A stretch of 31,535 nt of DNA from Pleurobrachia bachei (taxonomy: Eukaryota > Ctenophora > Tentaculata > Cydippida > Pleurobrachiidae), in NCBI GenBank assembly GCA_000695325.1, contig AVPN01000774.1:6056-37590 (forward strand), read 5' to 3'. The notes beneath the pieces are model-generated. The model searched no databases. It was given only the letters and a program-made list of their open reading frames with translations, and had not been told where the DNA came from. Both the position numbers and the translations under genes were made by a program. Shown piece after piece: positions 1 through 10,078 of the stretch. Position 1 is the first letter of the stretch, and the number at the start of each line of letters is the position of its first letter.

Positions 1-1012
1 AAGCACAACAGTTCCATCCACCGCCAAATTGACAGGAATTGCCGGGTTCAAAGGCAAGTTTCAAGTTTTCCATACTCTCGTCATCTCTCTGGGCCTGCAG
101 CTGACCTGCTTTGTGTGTGTGAGAGTGCTCGCCGCTCAAGAAAACGCGCCCGCGCCCACGCTCGCGACGCGATCCACGGTATCCCGGCACGGTATCAATT
201 CTGAAAAGTGATGAATTTGATGTTTGGAGAGGTTGGAAGCCTGGGTTTTTGTTCAAATGAGAAAAACGAGGTGTTGCCGTGTAGAGGAGAAAAAACTGAG
301 TGCTACATTGCGTTCAGAATTTCTCTATCTCGTCAGATGCCCCCGTGACGCCATGAAACATGTCGCTGGGTCACTTATCGGTGAAATTAGGTACCAACAG
401 AAGAATGGGCATCAATCTACCTGTATTACTCCGTTTTTAATGAGGTTTGTACTGGCGTGTAGGGAATTGTCACAGCTATTGCATGGTGTCTTTAGATTTC
501 ATGTCAGACCTGAAACAGCTGACCAGCAAGCGTGTTAGTGATTTCCTGGGTGTTGGCAGATCGCGTGAGCGCGCAAACGACTAGCAGGCACGGTATCCGT
601 GACAGACCCTGTATACTATACTAGAAAGCCCGTTAAAGTAGGGAATTCTCCCACTTAACCTTGATAAAGTCATCTATTAGGATTACTCGGTTTGAATTTG
701 GGTCGGTTTGGGTCCCGGTGGATGTGGTTTCGGGATTCTGTGCCTGGGATGGATGATTCAAAATTTATCTGATAGGGAATGTCAAGGACTAAGCCCGACC
801 CTAACCCTGACCCTAACCTTACTTTCTAACGGAACACTTAACTTTGGTAGATGGGGTGATGTATCAAAGAGAAGGTGAGGAATGTTGGGAAGTGGGTGTG
901 TATTTATACCGGAAGTGACCAATTACAGAATTGCATCACAATGCAGAGCTTCCATTGGTCACTTACATGTAAACAAACAAACCGACAGCTCCAGACAGAT
1001 CGTATCGAAGCC
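1..1012. other. Intron or upstream sequence of AGL, no firm gene
   Basis: About 1 kb with no exon I can prove. It contains one copy of a 51-bp palindromic repeat (619-669) and a short run of degenerate telomere-like CCCTAA units near 790-815. The first 54 bases are open on the + strand and contain HNSSIH, which loosely recalls the H-S-P-S-I-H stretch of human AGL just before a conserved beta strand. If that is an exon end, the donor would be a GC type near 53-58. This is weak evidence. The N-terminal 4-alpha-glucanotransferase part of AGL is not visible here. Confidence 0.4.
619..669. repeat. 51-bp palindromic repeat, copy 1
   Basis: The same 51 bp occurs again at 1209-1259, in the same orientation, with only two differences. 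The core is an imperfect hairpin: GTTAAAGTAGGG faces TCCCACTTAAC across an AATTC-like centre. The two copies are 590 bp apart and their flanks do not match, so this is a dispersed small repeat rather than a larger duplication. The family is unknown to me. Confidence 0.75.
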
Positions 1013-1073
1013 ATGGCGACAGAGGAGGGTGTGGTGTTAGTTGTATGTAACGCGCGACAAACCATTTTGCAGA
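1013..1073 (+). CDS. Candidate upstream AGL exon or alternative start
   Basis: An ATG in a strong initiation context (GCCATGG) opens 20 codons that contain GVVLVVCNARQT. This resembles the AGL strand that reads SVVAVSRTAF in human. A weak donor (A|GTAGTG) after 1073 leaves phase 1, which is the phase the acceptor at 1692-1693 needs. If the start is used, the product would be a debranching enzyme without its glucanotransferase half. If it is only an internal exon, the acceptor would have to lie just upstream, and the pyrimidine tract there is poor. Low certainty either way. Confidence 0.25.
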
Positions 1074-1208
1074 GTAGTGGGCGCTACGAATACACTTGAA
1101 TACAATAATATAATACATCGCGTGCGCACTTACCTTGTACGGTTGGAAAAGTCATGGCCGAATCCATCGTGGCGAGGGTCAATGTCACTTACTTGGTCAA
1201 TTTATAGT

Positions 1209-1259
1209 TACTAGAAAGCCCGTTAAAGTAGGGCATTCTCCCACTTAACCCTGATAAAG
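1209..1259. repeat. 51-bp palindromic repeat, copy 2
   Basis: Second copy of the repeat at 619-669, differing at two bases, with the same imperfect hairpin core. It lies in the stretch before the first firm AGL exon. The remaining bases from 1074 to 1693 show no coding evidence apart from a separate hairpin at 1533-1586. Confidence 0.75.
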
Positions 1260-1532
1260 AAGAAGGGAAAAGAATGTAGAAATAGCACCAAACACCTCCT
1301 CCAGTCCACAAATATTACTGCACGTGCAACTACTCTATTTCCCAACTGGCCCTTGCCTACCAATATGGCAACCCCTTGATTCGCACGGGCAAATGGGGCA
1401 AACTGCTAGGCAAATTGTTGCACGCGACCTGAGCTAGGGGTTACAGAAGGGCTTTGATTCACTTCATAAATTAATAGCTCCTCAACCACTCAATGAAAAT
1501 GCACCAAATTATTTGACCCCAATTTAGTGGCC

Positions 1533-1586
1533 ACCCCGATTTAGTGACCAAAACCCTTTCCTCCGAGTATGTCACTAAATCGGGGT
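1533..1586. repeat. Perfect 16-bp inverted repeat, 22-bp loop
   Basis: ACCCCGATTTAGTGAC at 1533-1548 is exactly reverse-complemented at 1571-1586. The right arm runs on into GTCCGACTGTA. Variants of that ending (CGGGGTCCGACT or CGGAGTCCGACT) recur at about 14610-14624 and, in the opposite orientation, at about 21238-21250 and 22645-22657. This suggests a family of tiny palindromic elements spread through introns of this locus. Confidence 0.7.
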
Positions 1587-1693
1587 CCGACTGTAATTGA
1601 TTTTGATTTTCAAAATTTTTTTCTGAGTCGCAATTTCTAACCGAGAAACCGATGGCTAAGATATGAGTAAATAATAATTGTTATCTGTTTTAG

Positions 1694-4600
1694 GTTCGGA
1701 TGCGAGGATTTGTCTGACTGCTACAATGAACACAGACGAGAAACACTACACTCAGAGTCTGCAGTTTATCAACGGTTATACCGGGTAAGGGAATAAAAGC
1801 CATCACAGCGCTGGCAAGTGCCCTAGTGCCAACTGCCAATCCCAGTTGTGTAGTAACCCACCACTGGTTTATTGGAAGAAAATAAGGGCTTGACGTGACA
1901 CAATACCACGACTATCTTATTAAACCCGTCCTTTTCAGTATAACATACGACACAGTGGATACCACCAGTCTGGTCCAAATATCCAAAGAAGATAATGACG
2001 TCATCAATCTGATTTTTGATCTCCCGCCTGGGTCATGTGTCACAGTTCACCTTTCACCCCCAACAGCTGCCCAAGAGGCATTGGGATACTATAAACGATA
2101 TATTCTACAGGGGGAATTTGATCAGGTAATATAGCTTCAACCATGATTTTATTCTCAGCCCTGTTCAGATTCCCCTAGATCCTTGTTGAGTAAGGGGCAT
2201 CGGTCCTTGTTCAGACTAATGAACCCTTGTTTTGTTCAAACTCTTTTTTTATTTTACTCACCGTCGCGGGGCGCGGGGAAGCAGGGTCGAACAAGGCAAG
2301 ACCTAATACCCCCTCAAATGCAGGATATTAAAGAGAAGTGTAGTGAGTTATCTCTATCTGATGTTAACTACCTACTGTACCGCTGTGCCGGAGAGGAACG
2401 GGTTGATGGGTGTGGAGGGGTGTACGGGGTTCCGGGTCATGGGGACCTTCCTTACGCTGGTATCGTAGGTGAGAATTAATTAGCGTAATTAGTTCACAAA
2501 TTTTCATTTTTCATGACGTAGGATAAGACCAATAGTAATCTAGGGTTACTCTTGGTTACTAACCCTGTGCAATCAAACATTACCACGTCTTGGAATTTCC
2601 ACATCGCTATTGTATTGCAGGTTTCCTGTCGGTACTAAAAGACATCAATACCAGTCACCCGTTTTATCGGAACATCACGGAGGGTTGGTGGCCAGTTGAT
2701 TACACAGTTAACCGTATAAAACACCTTCCTTTAGGTAAGTTCTAGAGAAGTTAGTAATGAGCCAGTTGTTTAGATCTCCAGCTTGATATGAGTCTCATGA
2801 TAATTCTGTTGAATGATGTGGACAATTGAGACTCATTTGATTCCGGGATCTCTCACAGCCCAATTTGTTACAGGGCAGTATCTCGCCACAGTATTTGGCC
2901 ACCTCCGTCAAGTACCAGATTATATGCGCTGCAAAGTGTTCTCTGACATCATTCACCGGCTGTACAAAGAGATCAGATATCATGTTGGTAACGTGACCCG
3001 TGGTGATATGACTCCTGGTTGTTATGGTGGTTGTCATGGTAACGAGTGGAGTGAGTTTGAACTGGATCTTGTAATGACGTCACTTCAAATGCTGGGACGT
3101 GTTGGGAAATGTGGCGTTCCTGCAGCTAGAGATGGGGTACAGTTCAACATGTCTCTATCTAATTCATGATCTGTAATTTCAATAATCCCTATTCACCATT
3201 CTCCCCGCCTGCAGTCAGGAACAAAGACGCTGAGTATGGCAGCGGGTCTGCCCCATTTCTCTCACGGATTCATGAGGTGTTGGGGACGAGACACGTTCAT
3301 TGCCCTGCCTGGTTTACTACTTGCATGTAATCGACTCCAGGAAGCCAAGTTAGTAAATTCGATAACAGTGAACAAAGTTGAAGTCATTCAATTACAACTG
3401 ATTGAGTAACAAAAAATTACAATTTTTTGGCTAGATGACGATGAATTTTAGTCAGTGACCAACATGCCTTTCAGGGACATTGTACTGGGTTTCGCACGGA
3501 CTCTTCGTTATGGTCTGATCCCTAATCTGCTCAGTGAGGGAGGAGAGAGGCCCCGCTACAACTGTAGAGACGCTGTTTGGTGGTAAATTCCCCATTACTG
3601 TGCGATCTGTCTCAGTTGGACATGGACTGGCTTTCTCTTAAACCCTCCCCAAATTCATTACCACATTCAAATGATCACATTTTGACAAGTTTTATTTCAG
3701 GTGGTGCAGATGCGTGGTACTGATATGTGAGCGGGATCCTTTCTTCTCCACCAACATAGTACACCGTAACTTCTCTCCTAAAGATGATACCCCGCTGGAA
3801 AACGTAAGTATATCATCTCTATGAGAAACTGTGCTATATATTACCATTTCCGCTGAAATTCAAAGGCCTTGACCCCAGAAACCTAGTAAATCGGTATTCG
3901 ACTAAAACCTCAACTGAATAGATAGACTCCAACTTTTATCAATGTTTAATTTATCTAATCCTGTACTCCCCCGTGTCGTTCAGGAGTGTACGGTATTGGA
4001 TTGTGTGCAGGAGGTGATAGAACGGCACCTGGCAGGTATCACCTTTACAGAGGAGAGAGCTGGTCCTGAACTAGATGAACACCTGAAGTATGAGGGGTTC
4101 CTTAGTCAAGGTACTAGCTATATCTTGAATTGTTCATACTTCGGAGCACAGTATCAGGCGATAGCTCAAACCATATCTAGTTGACTCTCTCTCGACATCC
4201 ATCTATCTCTTTCCCTCTACATCTCTCTCGACAAGTCAGCCCTCTATCCCTGTTTATATCTCTATTTTCTTCCTCTCTATCCTTCTATCCCTGTAGCTGG
4301 TTTCCAATGTGATACTGGTTTCGTGTTCGGGGGATCCCGACACAACTGTGGAACCTGGATGGACAAAGTGGGGAGTAGCGACATGGCAGGTATAGTATGT
4401 TCCCTTAGTAATAAACTTTCCGTGTTGTTATGTTGTTCTCCTCTTAGTTAAAGTAACAAACTCTCCCTGTTGATATTTGTTGTTCTCTTAGTTAAAGTAA
4501 CAAACTCTCCCTGTTGATATTTGTTGTTCTCTTAGTTAAAGTAACAAACTCTCCCTGTTGATATTTGTTGTTCTCTTAGTTAAAGTAACAAACTCTCCCT

Positions 4601-7072
4601 GTTGATATTTGTTGTTCTCTTAGTTAAAGTAACAAACTCTCCCTGTTGATATTTGTTGTTCTCTTAGTTAAAGTAACAAACTCTCCCTGTTGCTATGTCG
4701 TTGTTCTCTTAGTTAAAGTAACAAACTCTCCCTGTTGCTATGTCGTTGTTCTCTTAGTTAAAGTAACAAACTCTCCCTGTTGCTATGTCTCTTAAACCCT
4801 CCCCAAATTCATTACCACATTCAAATGATCACATTTTGACAAGTTTTATTTCAGGTGGTGCAGATGCGTGGTACTGATATGTGAGCGGGATCCCTCTTTT
4901 TCCACTGATATAGTACACCGTAACTTCTCTCCTAAAGATGATACCCCGCTGGAAAACGTAAGTATATCATCTCTATGAGAAACTGTGCTATATATTACCA
5001 TTTCCGCTGAAATTCAAAGGCCTTGACCCCAGAAACCTAGTAAATCGGTATTCGACTAAAACCTCAACTGAATAGATAGACTCCAACTTTTATCAATGTT
5101 TAATTTATCTAATCCTGTACTCCCCCGTGTCGTTCAGGAGTGTACGGTATTGGATTGTGTGCAGGAGGTGATAGAACGGCACCTGGCAGGTATCACCTTT
5201 ACAGAGGAGAGAGCTGGTCCTGAACTAGATGAACACCTGAAGTATGAGGGGTTCCTTATTCAAGGTACTAGCTATATCTTGAATTGTTCATACTTCGGAG
5301 CACAGTATCAGGCGATAGCTCAAACCATATCTAGTTGACTCTCTCTCGACATCCATCTATCTCTTTCCCTCTACATCTCTCTCGACAAGTCAGCCCTCTA
5401 TCCCTGTTTATATCTCTATTTTCTTCCTCTCTATCCTTCTATCCCTGTAGCTGGTTTCCACCGTGATACTGGTTTCGTGTTCGGGGGATCCCGACACAAC
5501 TGTGGAACCTGGATGGACAAAGTGGGGAGTAGCGACATGGCAGGTATAGTATGTTCCCTTAGTAATAAACTTTCCGTGTTGTTATGTTGTTCTCCTCTTA
5601 GTTAAAGTAACAAACTCTCCCTGTTGATATTTGTTGTTCTCTTAGTTAAAGTAACAAACTCTCCCTGTTGCTATGTCGTTGTTCTCTTAGTTAAAGTAAC
5701 AAACTCTCCCTACTACTCTAGGTAATAGAGGGATACCAGCCACACCGCGGGATGGCAGTGCTATCGAGCTAGTCGGTCTATCCTACCTAACACTCAAATG
5801 GCTCAACAAACAAGTTGGAGGTAATATTACTTTTAATAAGTTGAATCGATTAGTTAATTAGTTGATAAGCATGGATATGGATTTAGTCCTCTTTTGACGG
5901 GGCTTCCACCAAGCATGAACTGTCTGCACTATGTTACAGTTGAAGATCCAAAAACATCTCCAGGGTACGCTGAGTTGATATCTCGAATTGAGGGAAACTT
6001 TGAGAGGTGTTTCTGGACAGGATCCCACTATAAGGATACATATGGTGGAGTGGGAGACGGTCAGTTGCGACCAAATCAGTGTGTTACCATGGCTATAGCA
6101 CCAGGTGGGTACTTTCACATGCGTGATCATTTGGGGGTATCAACTTCAAAAATCCGACTCTATTATCATTACAAGAAGAATACAGTGTTCATTGTCTCTT
6201 TAATCAACATTTTATTACATATTTCGAATTTCTACCCCAGCTCCATGATAATAATATAACACCACTTTTCAGAGTTGTTCTCCCCTGACCACCTGGCGAT
6301 TGCGCTCCGAGAGATAGGGGTGAAACTAGCTGGGCCCCTTGGTATGCGGACTTTATCCCCTGAGGATCCCTCTTACAGGCCTTATTATGATAACAATAAC
6401 CGAGGATCTGACAGGGCCGTGGCACATGGATTCAATTATCATCAGGTCAGTGCAGGTTGGAGTGTGTCCTTACTGTGTACCATATCAATATTTATCCTGC
6501 CCTAACTCTATCTGGGAACCCCATACCCCTCTTTGAATTTTGATGTACAGTGCGCTCAGATCGGGTCAGTCCTGCCAGACGATTCTATTTCAAATTGGGT
6601 CCTCAATGCTAAATAAAATGCTAAATAAAATATTCCAGGGTCCTGAGTGGGTGTGGTGTATGGGTTTCTACCTGCGTGCTAGATTGGAATGTGACAGGTT
6701 AACTTCAGGAACAATTGACATAGATTGGTATCACAAGATACTCTCACCACACAGAGAGTACATCAAGGGAAACCCATTCCAAGGTGCGTGAATTATGTAG
6801 ACACTATGGTGACTCCTTGTACCTGAAGGGTTTTCCGCTTCTTTTAATCTACCTTTTTTTAATTGCCACATCTTATTTTACGATTGTTATTCTTTGTTTT
6901 GTTCAAACCTTTGTTTGTAGTCATAACTTGGCAAGTTATTCTCTATGTTTCAGGTCTACCAGAGTTGACAAACGAGGGAGGGAGGTTTTGCGGGGGATCA
7001 TGTCCGACCCAAGCCTGGTCCTCTGGGTGTATTCTGGAGTTTCTAACTGCCCTGAGGATGTGCGATGACTGA
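1694..7072 (+). CDS. AGL: Glycogen debranching enzyme, C-terminal half
   Basis: AGL removes alpha-1,6 branch stubs during cytosolic glycogen breakdown. The window holds the linker and the amylo-1,6-glucosidase (GH133) part, about 720 residues of a family that is about 1500 long. Exons: 1694-1784, 1939-2125, 2324-2468, 2621-2734, 2859-3136, 3215-3348, 3475-3582, then one of two copies of a three-exon block (3701-3803, 3984-4110, 4297-4389, or 4855-4957, 5138-5264, 5451-5543), then 5722-5820, 5862-6104, 6273-6445, 6639-6783 and 6954-7072 with a TGA stop. All joins are in phase. Family hallmarks are [61 protein letters not shown] and GFNYHQGPEWVW; the acidic residues in these motifs should include the catalytic pair, but I cannot say which. 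The C-terminus ([14 protein letters not shown]) matches the normal end of the family. Intron 5821-5861 is only 41 nt. The two block copies cannot both be included without a frameshift. Confidence 0.93.
2227..2300 (-). mobile_element. Very short TIR element, inverted copy
   Basis: This is nearly the reverse complement of the 65-bp insert at 13075-13139, sharing the CGGGGCGCGGGGAAGCAGGG core and both ends (GTTTTGTTCAAACTC and TCGAACAAGGCAAG). It is slightly longer, mostly through extra bases beside the GC-rich core. It lies just upstream of the acceptor of the AGL exon at 2324. I see no clear target duplication around this copy. Confidence 0.6.
3634..4787 (+). repeat. AGL three-exon block, copy A of tandem duplication
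   Basis: A 1154-bp unit with exons 3701-3803, 3984-4110 and 4297-4389. It is followed directly by copy B, which starts at the same sequence (TCTCTTAAACCC). The offset is constant at 1154 bp, with no indels until the minisatellite. The encoded segment runs from WWCRCVV to SSDMAG. The exons total 323 nt, which is not a multiple of three. Introns of the two copies look identical by eye, while the exons differ at about 10 positions. Confidence 0.9.
4433..4787 (+). repeat. Intronic minisatellite, 44-45 bp unit, about 8 copies
   Basis: A tandem array with unit CTCTTAGTTAAAGTAACAAA followed by CTCTCCCTGTTGATATTTGTTGTT. Early units end in GATATTT and later ones in GCTATGTC. The matching array after copy B of the AGL block (about 5575-5711) has only about three units, so copy number changed after or during the duplication. 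The array forms the junction between copies A and B, which makes it a likely site of the unequal exchange. Confidence 0.9.
4788..5711 (+). repeat. AGL three-exon block, copy B of tandem duplication
   Basis: Exons 4855-4957, 5138-5264 and 5451-5543 match copy A in length and splice sites. Relative to A, protein changes are F to S and N to D in the first exon, S to I in the second, and QC to HR in the third. Seven of the differences fall within 16 bp (3740-3755 in A). The 3' end is a shortened minisatellite that leads into the shared next exon at 5722. Confidence 0.9.
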
Positions 7073-7277
7073 AGACTGAAGAGACGATTATTTTCCAGAT
7101 TACCAGTTTACTTTTAGATAGTTTGAAAGAATTAACTGTGTGAGTTAATTGAACTTCAAGTTGAATAATCTTTAGTTTTTACAACATTTTAAAACATATT
7201 GGCAGTTTTAGCGGAATGTTTTTGTTTTAGATTGATTGTGTACGAATTGTATAAACTATGAATGTTATGAAATGGCA

Positions 7278-7283
7278 AATAAA
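7278..7283 (+). promoter_or_regulatory. Likely AGL polyadenylation signal AATAAA
   Basis: Canonical AATAAA, 206 nt downstream of the AGL stop codon, inside AT-rich 3' sequence and followed by a GT-rich stretch (GTGAGTAAAGTG). Position and context fit the end of the AGL transcript. Confidence 0.65.
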
Positions 7284-7654
7284 TAATTTTTAGACGTGAG
7301 TAAAGTGTTTTGAATTTTTAATCGCATTTCTATGCTCAAACATTTCTGTACCAGGATGTTTCGCGCGAGAATACATGGTTTTCTTTGCGGTATTTGTAAT
7401 GCGCGTCGCGGATTTTGAAAAAAAGCGCGCACGATTAATTTAGACTTGTTTCACAATTTCACATCACTTCTCAGGGCCAACGATACGGGCGCGATTATAA
7501 TCTGGGTGCCTCGCAGCGACTTTACAGGTGCGCGCTACCAAAAGAGTATACTTAGACCGACTTTTTTCAAGCGGCTATAGCCACACAACCACATGGTCAA
7601 TTTGAGTAAACTAAACGGCATCTGATAGAGAATCGATAGCCCTAGTAGTAGTAA
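7284..7654. other. Intergenic sequence, no gene seen
   Basis: Lies between the AGL 3' end and the LINE. It has several CG-rich patches (CGCGCG-type clusters around 7360-7430) that stand out from the AT-rich surroundings and could be a remnant promoter region, but no definite element is visible. Confidence 0.4.
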
Positions 7655-7920
7655 ATTTTGATCTTAGTCGGTACAGGGTTGAAAAACGAGTCTACTATAG
7701 ACAATGTTTTCATTGCCAAGCCCCAGGACATGTCGCCTCTGAGTGTCAGAACAAGGAGAACAAACCGTCCTGTATGTTCTGTGCGAGTGATCACACTACA
7801 AAAGAGTGCCCAACCGCTGTGCAAACTGCAAACAGGGAACCCACCATGCAGGGTACCAAGGATGTCCAGTTCTCTTGAAGTATGTTGAGGAACAGTCAAA
7901 AAACTATCACCGAACATAAA
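7655..7920 (+). pseudogene. LINE ORF1 3' fragment with three zinc knuckles
   Basis: Encodes the nucleic-acid-binding tail of the LINE ORF1 protein. Two CCHC-like knuckles are read in one frame (CFHCQAPGHVASEC, from 7705, and CMFCASDHTTKEC). The third (CANCKQGTHHAGYQGC, from 7818) is in another frame, so one base was lost or gained between knuckles two and three. The third frame ends at a TAA at about 7918-7920, eleven bases before the ORF2 ATG. The N-terminal part of ORF1 is absent. Confidence 0.7.
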
Positions 7921-10078
7921 GGTCGCGGTAATGAACTGCTGCTCCTTGCGTAACAAGACACATGAAATCATGGAGGAAGCAGTATGGGAAGGACTTGATG
8001 TGATTTTTGTAACAGAAACGTGGCTGCATGCAAACGAAAAGTCCCTGGAACGAGAGATCTCTGAATATGGGTACTCCCTTGTGCATAAAAGTCGAGGATC
8101 TCCTGGAGGGGGAGTGGGCGTAATCTTCAGAGAGGGGATCAATGTGACTCATCCAAAGAAAAGCAAACAGCTCAAATCAAGGGAGACTTTGGAGGCAACA
8201 ATCAGCGGAAAAGGCCTACAGAGGACAACAGTGGCTGTGGTATACAGCTCTCCTACGAGGAGACAAAACCATTGCTTTCTGGAAGAACTTGAGGATTTCC
8301 TGCTTGGTTTCGCGGAAAGGAGAGGTTCTATGGTTGTAGGAGATCTGAATGTTCACGTTGAACGACCCGAAGAGAAGCTCACAGCTGACTTTATGGGTAT
8401 AATAGAAGACCATGGATATATACAAAGAGTTCAAGGCCCAACACACAAGGATGGAGGAACACTTGATTTAGTGATCTGTAGAAACTCAGAGGATGCTCCA
8501 GGAGTCTCTAACATCAAAATCACCGAAAAATCGTTTCTTCCTGACCATTACCAGATTGAGATGGGACTTCACATTGGAGTAGCTAATAGTAAACAGAGAA
8601 AACTCGTTGTTAATCGATCCCTAAAAAACCTGGATTTAGAAGACCTAGTTGAAAGAATTCTACAATCGGATCTGATTGGCGGAGATTTTCCTGAAAATGT
8701 GGAAGAATGTGTTAAGCTATACAATGACACTCTTCTTGAGTTCCTGAACGAAATTGCCCCAGAAACATCAAAACTGATTCCATTGAAAGGGAAACCGGCG
8801 TGGTATAACTTAGCGTGTGAAGTTGCAAAACGGAAGCGAAGGAAGGCCGAGAGGTGGTACAGATTAGTGCTAAAAAACAGCTGGGATGTGAAGGAACTGT
8901 GTGATGCTTTGAAACAAAGAAGACAGGCGAGTAATGAGGCAAGCAAGATCATAAGGAAGGCAAGACAAGACGTTTTCTCCACAAAAATCAAGGATTCAAA
9001 AAACAATGCTGCTGCCTTCTTTAAACTTACCAACTACTTGATGGGTCGGGATAAAACACCACAGGAACAACCAGAAGGATACGATGATCAAGATCTTGCG
9101 AACAGGTTTGCTGAATTTTTTCAAGAAAAAGTTGAGAGAATTTCAGCAGACATAGAGGATGAAGCGGAAAAGCTGGGTGACCAGGTCAAGAAACTGCAAT
9201 ATCCACGTACCCTCAACTGTGAATTCAAGGAGTTTAGCCCCCTATCAGAGGAAAGTCTTCGATCCTTGGTCCGTGATATGTCGCATAAGGCGTGTGATCT
9301 TGATCCCATGCCAACATCATTTGTGACCAAACTCCTGCCAGAGTTATCCCCAGTAATAACTACGGTAGTCAATAAGAGCTTGGCTAATGGAGAGTTCCCA
9401 ACTGCTTTAAAGATAGCTCAAATAAGACCTTCTTACAAACAAGATGATAAGAACGATCTAAAGAACTATCGTCCAGTATCTAATCTACCTTTCTTATCCA
9501 AAATCGTCGAGAAAGCAGTAGCGCTACAACTAACGGAGTACCTCGAAAACAACAAACTTCTACCGTCGATCCAGTCTGCCTACAGAAAGGGACACAGCGT
9601 AGAAACAGCTACCACTAAAATTCTTGATGATCTGTTGGTCATAACGGATAAGAAGTCGAAAGCAGTGCTGTTACTTTTAGACCTTTCAGCGGCATTTGAT
9701 ACAATCGATCACGGGAGATTGATATCTAGATTGGAGCGTGATTATGGTATAACTGGTATAGCACTACGAGGGTTCTCCTCCTATCTATCGGGAAGAAAAG
9801 CTTCAGTCAAGGTAGGAGGAGCAACAGCTACTCCTCGAGAAGTAAGAATAGGGGTGCCGCAAGGGTCTATCCTAGGACCGCTACTTTTTGTTATGTATAC
9901 AAGAGAGCTTGAAGAGATCGGGAAAAAACATGGAGTCCTGCTACACCTGTATGCAGACGACTCGCAGGTATACTGTGAGTTCAAGCCAGCAGATTTCGCG
10001 GCAACAGAAACTCGAATTGAGCTATGCCTTGAAGAAATTCGCATATGGATGGTCCACAATCGTCTGTGTGTGTACCAC
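7655..10078 (+). mobile_element. LINE of the CR1/L2/Jockey group, both ends missing
   Basis: A non-LTR retrotransposon: the end of ORF1 with zinc knuckles, then ORF2 with an APE-type endonuclease and a reverse transcriptase. The 5' end stops inside ORF1, as is usual for LINE copies. The 3' end is unusual: homology stops around 10070 within the RT thumb region, with no C-terminus, 3' UTR or terminal repeat, and unrelated palindromic GC-rich sequence follows. A later insertion, deletion or recombination at that point is implied. ORF2 has no internal stop, so the insertion looks young. No target-site duplication is apparent. It sits between AGL and ATP13A1 in the sense direction. Confidence 0.88.

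Noticed and set aside
1-105. Possible - strand exon (open frame containing ENLKLAFEPGNSC)
   Set aside because: Runs off the window edge, matches no family I know, and overlaps an equally weak + strand candidate.
224-538. 104-codon + strand frame
   Set aside because: No domain, no splice or homology support; composition looks random.
790-815. Interstitial telomere-like CCCTAA repeats
   Set aside because: Only about three degenerate units; too short to be evidence of a telomere or fusion point.
4433-4787. Regular array that might be taken for CRISPR
   Set aside because: Units are head-to-tail repeats with no unique spacers, in an intron of an animal gene; it is a minisatellite.
8569-9033. 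154-codon open frame on the - strand
   Set aside because: Lies entirely antisense to the LINE ORF2 and has no recognisable domain; a shadow of the real frame.
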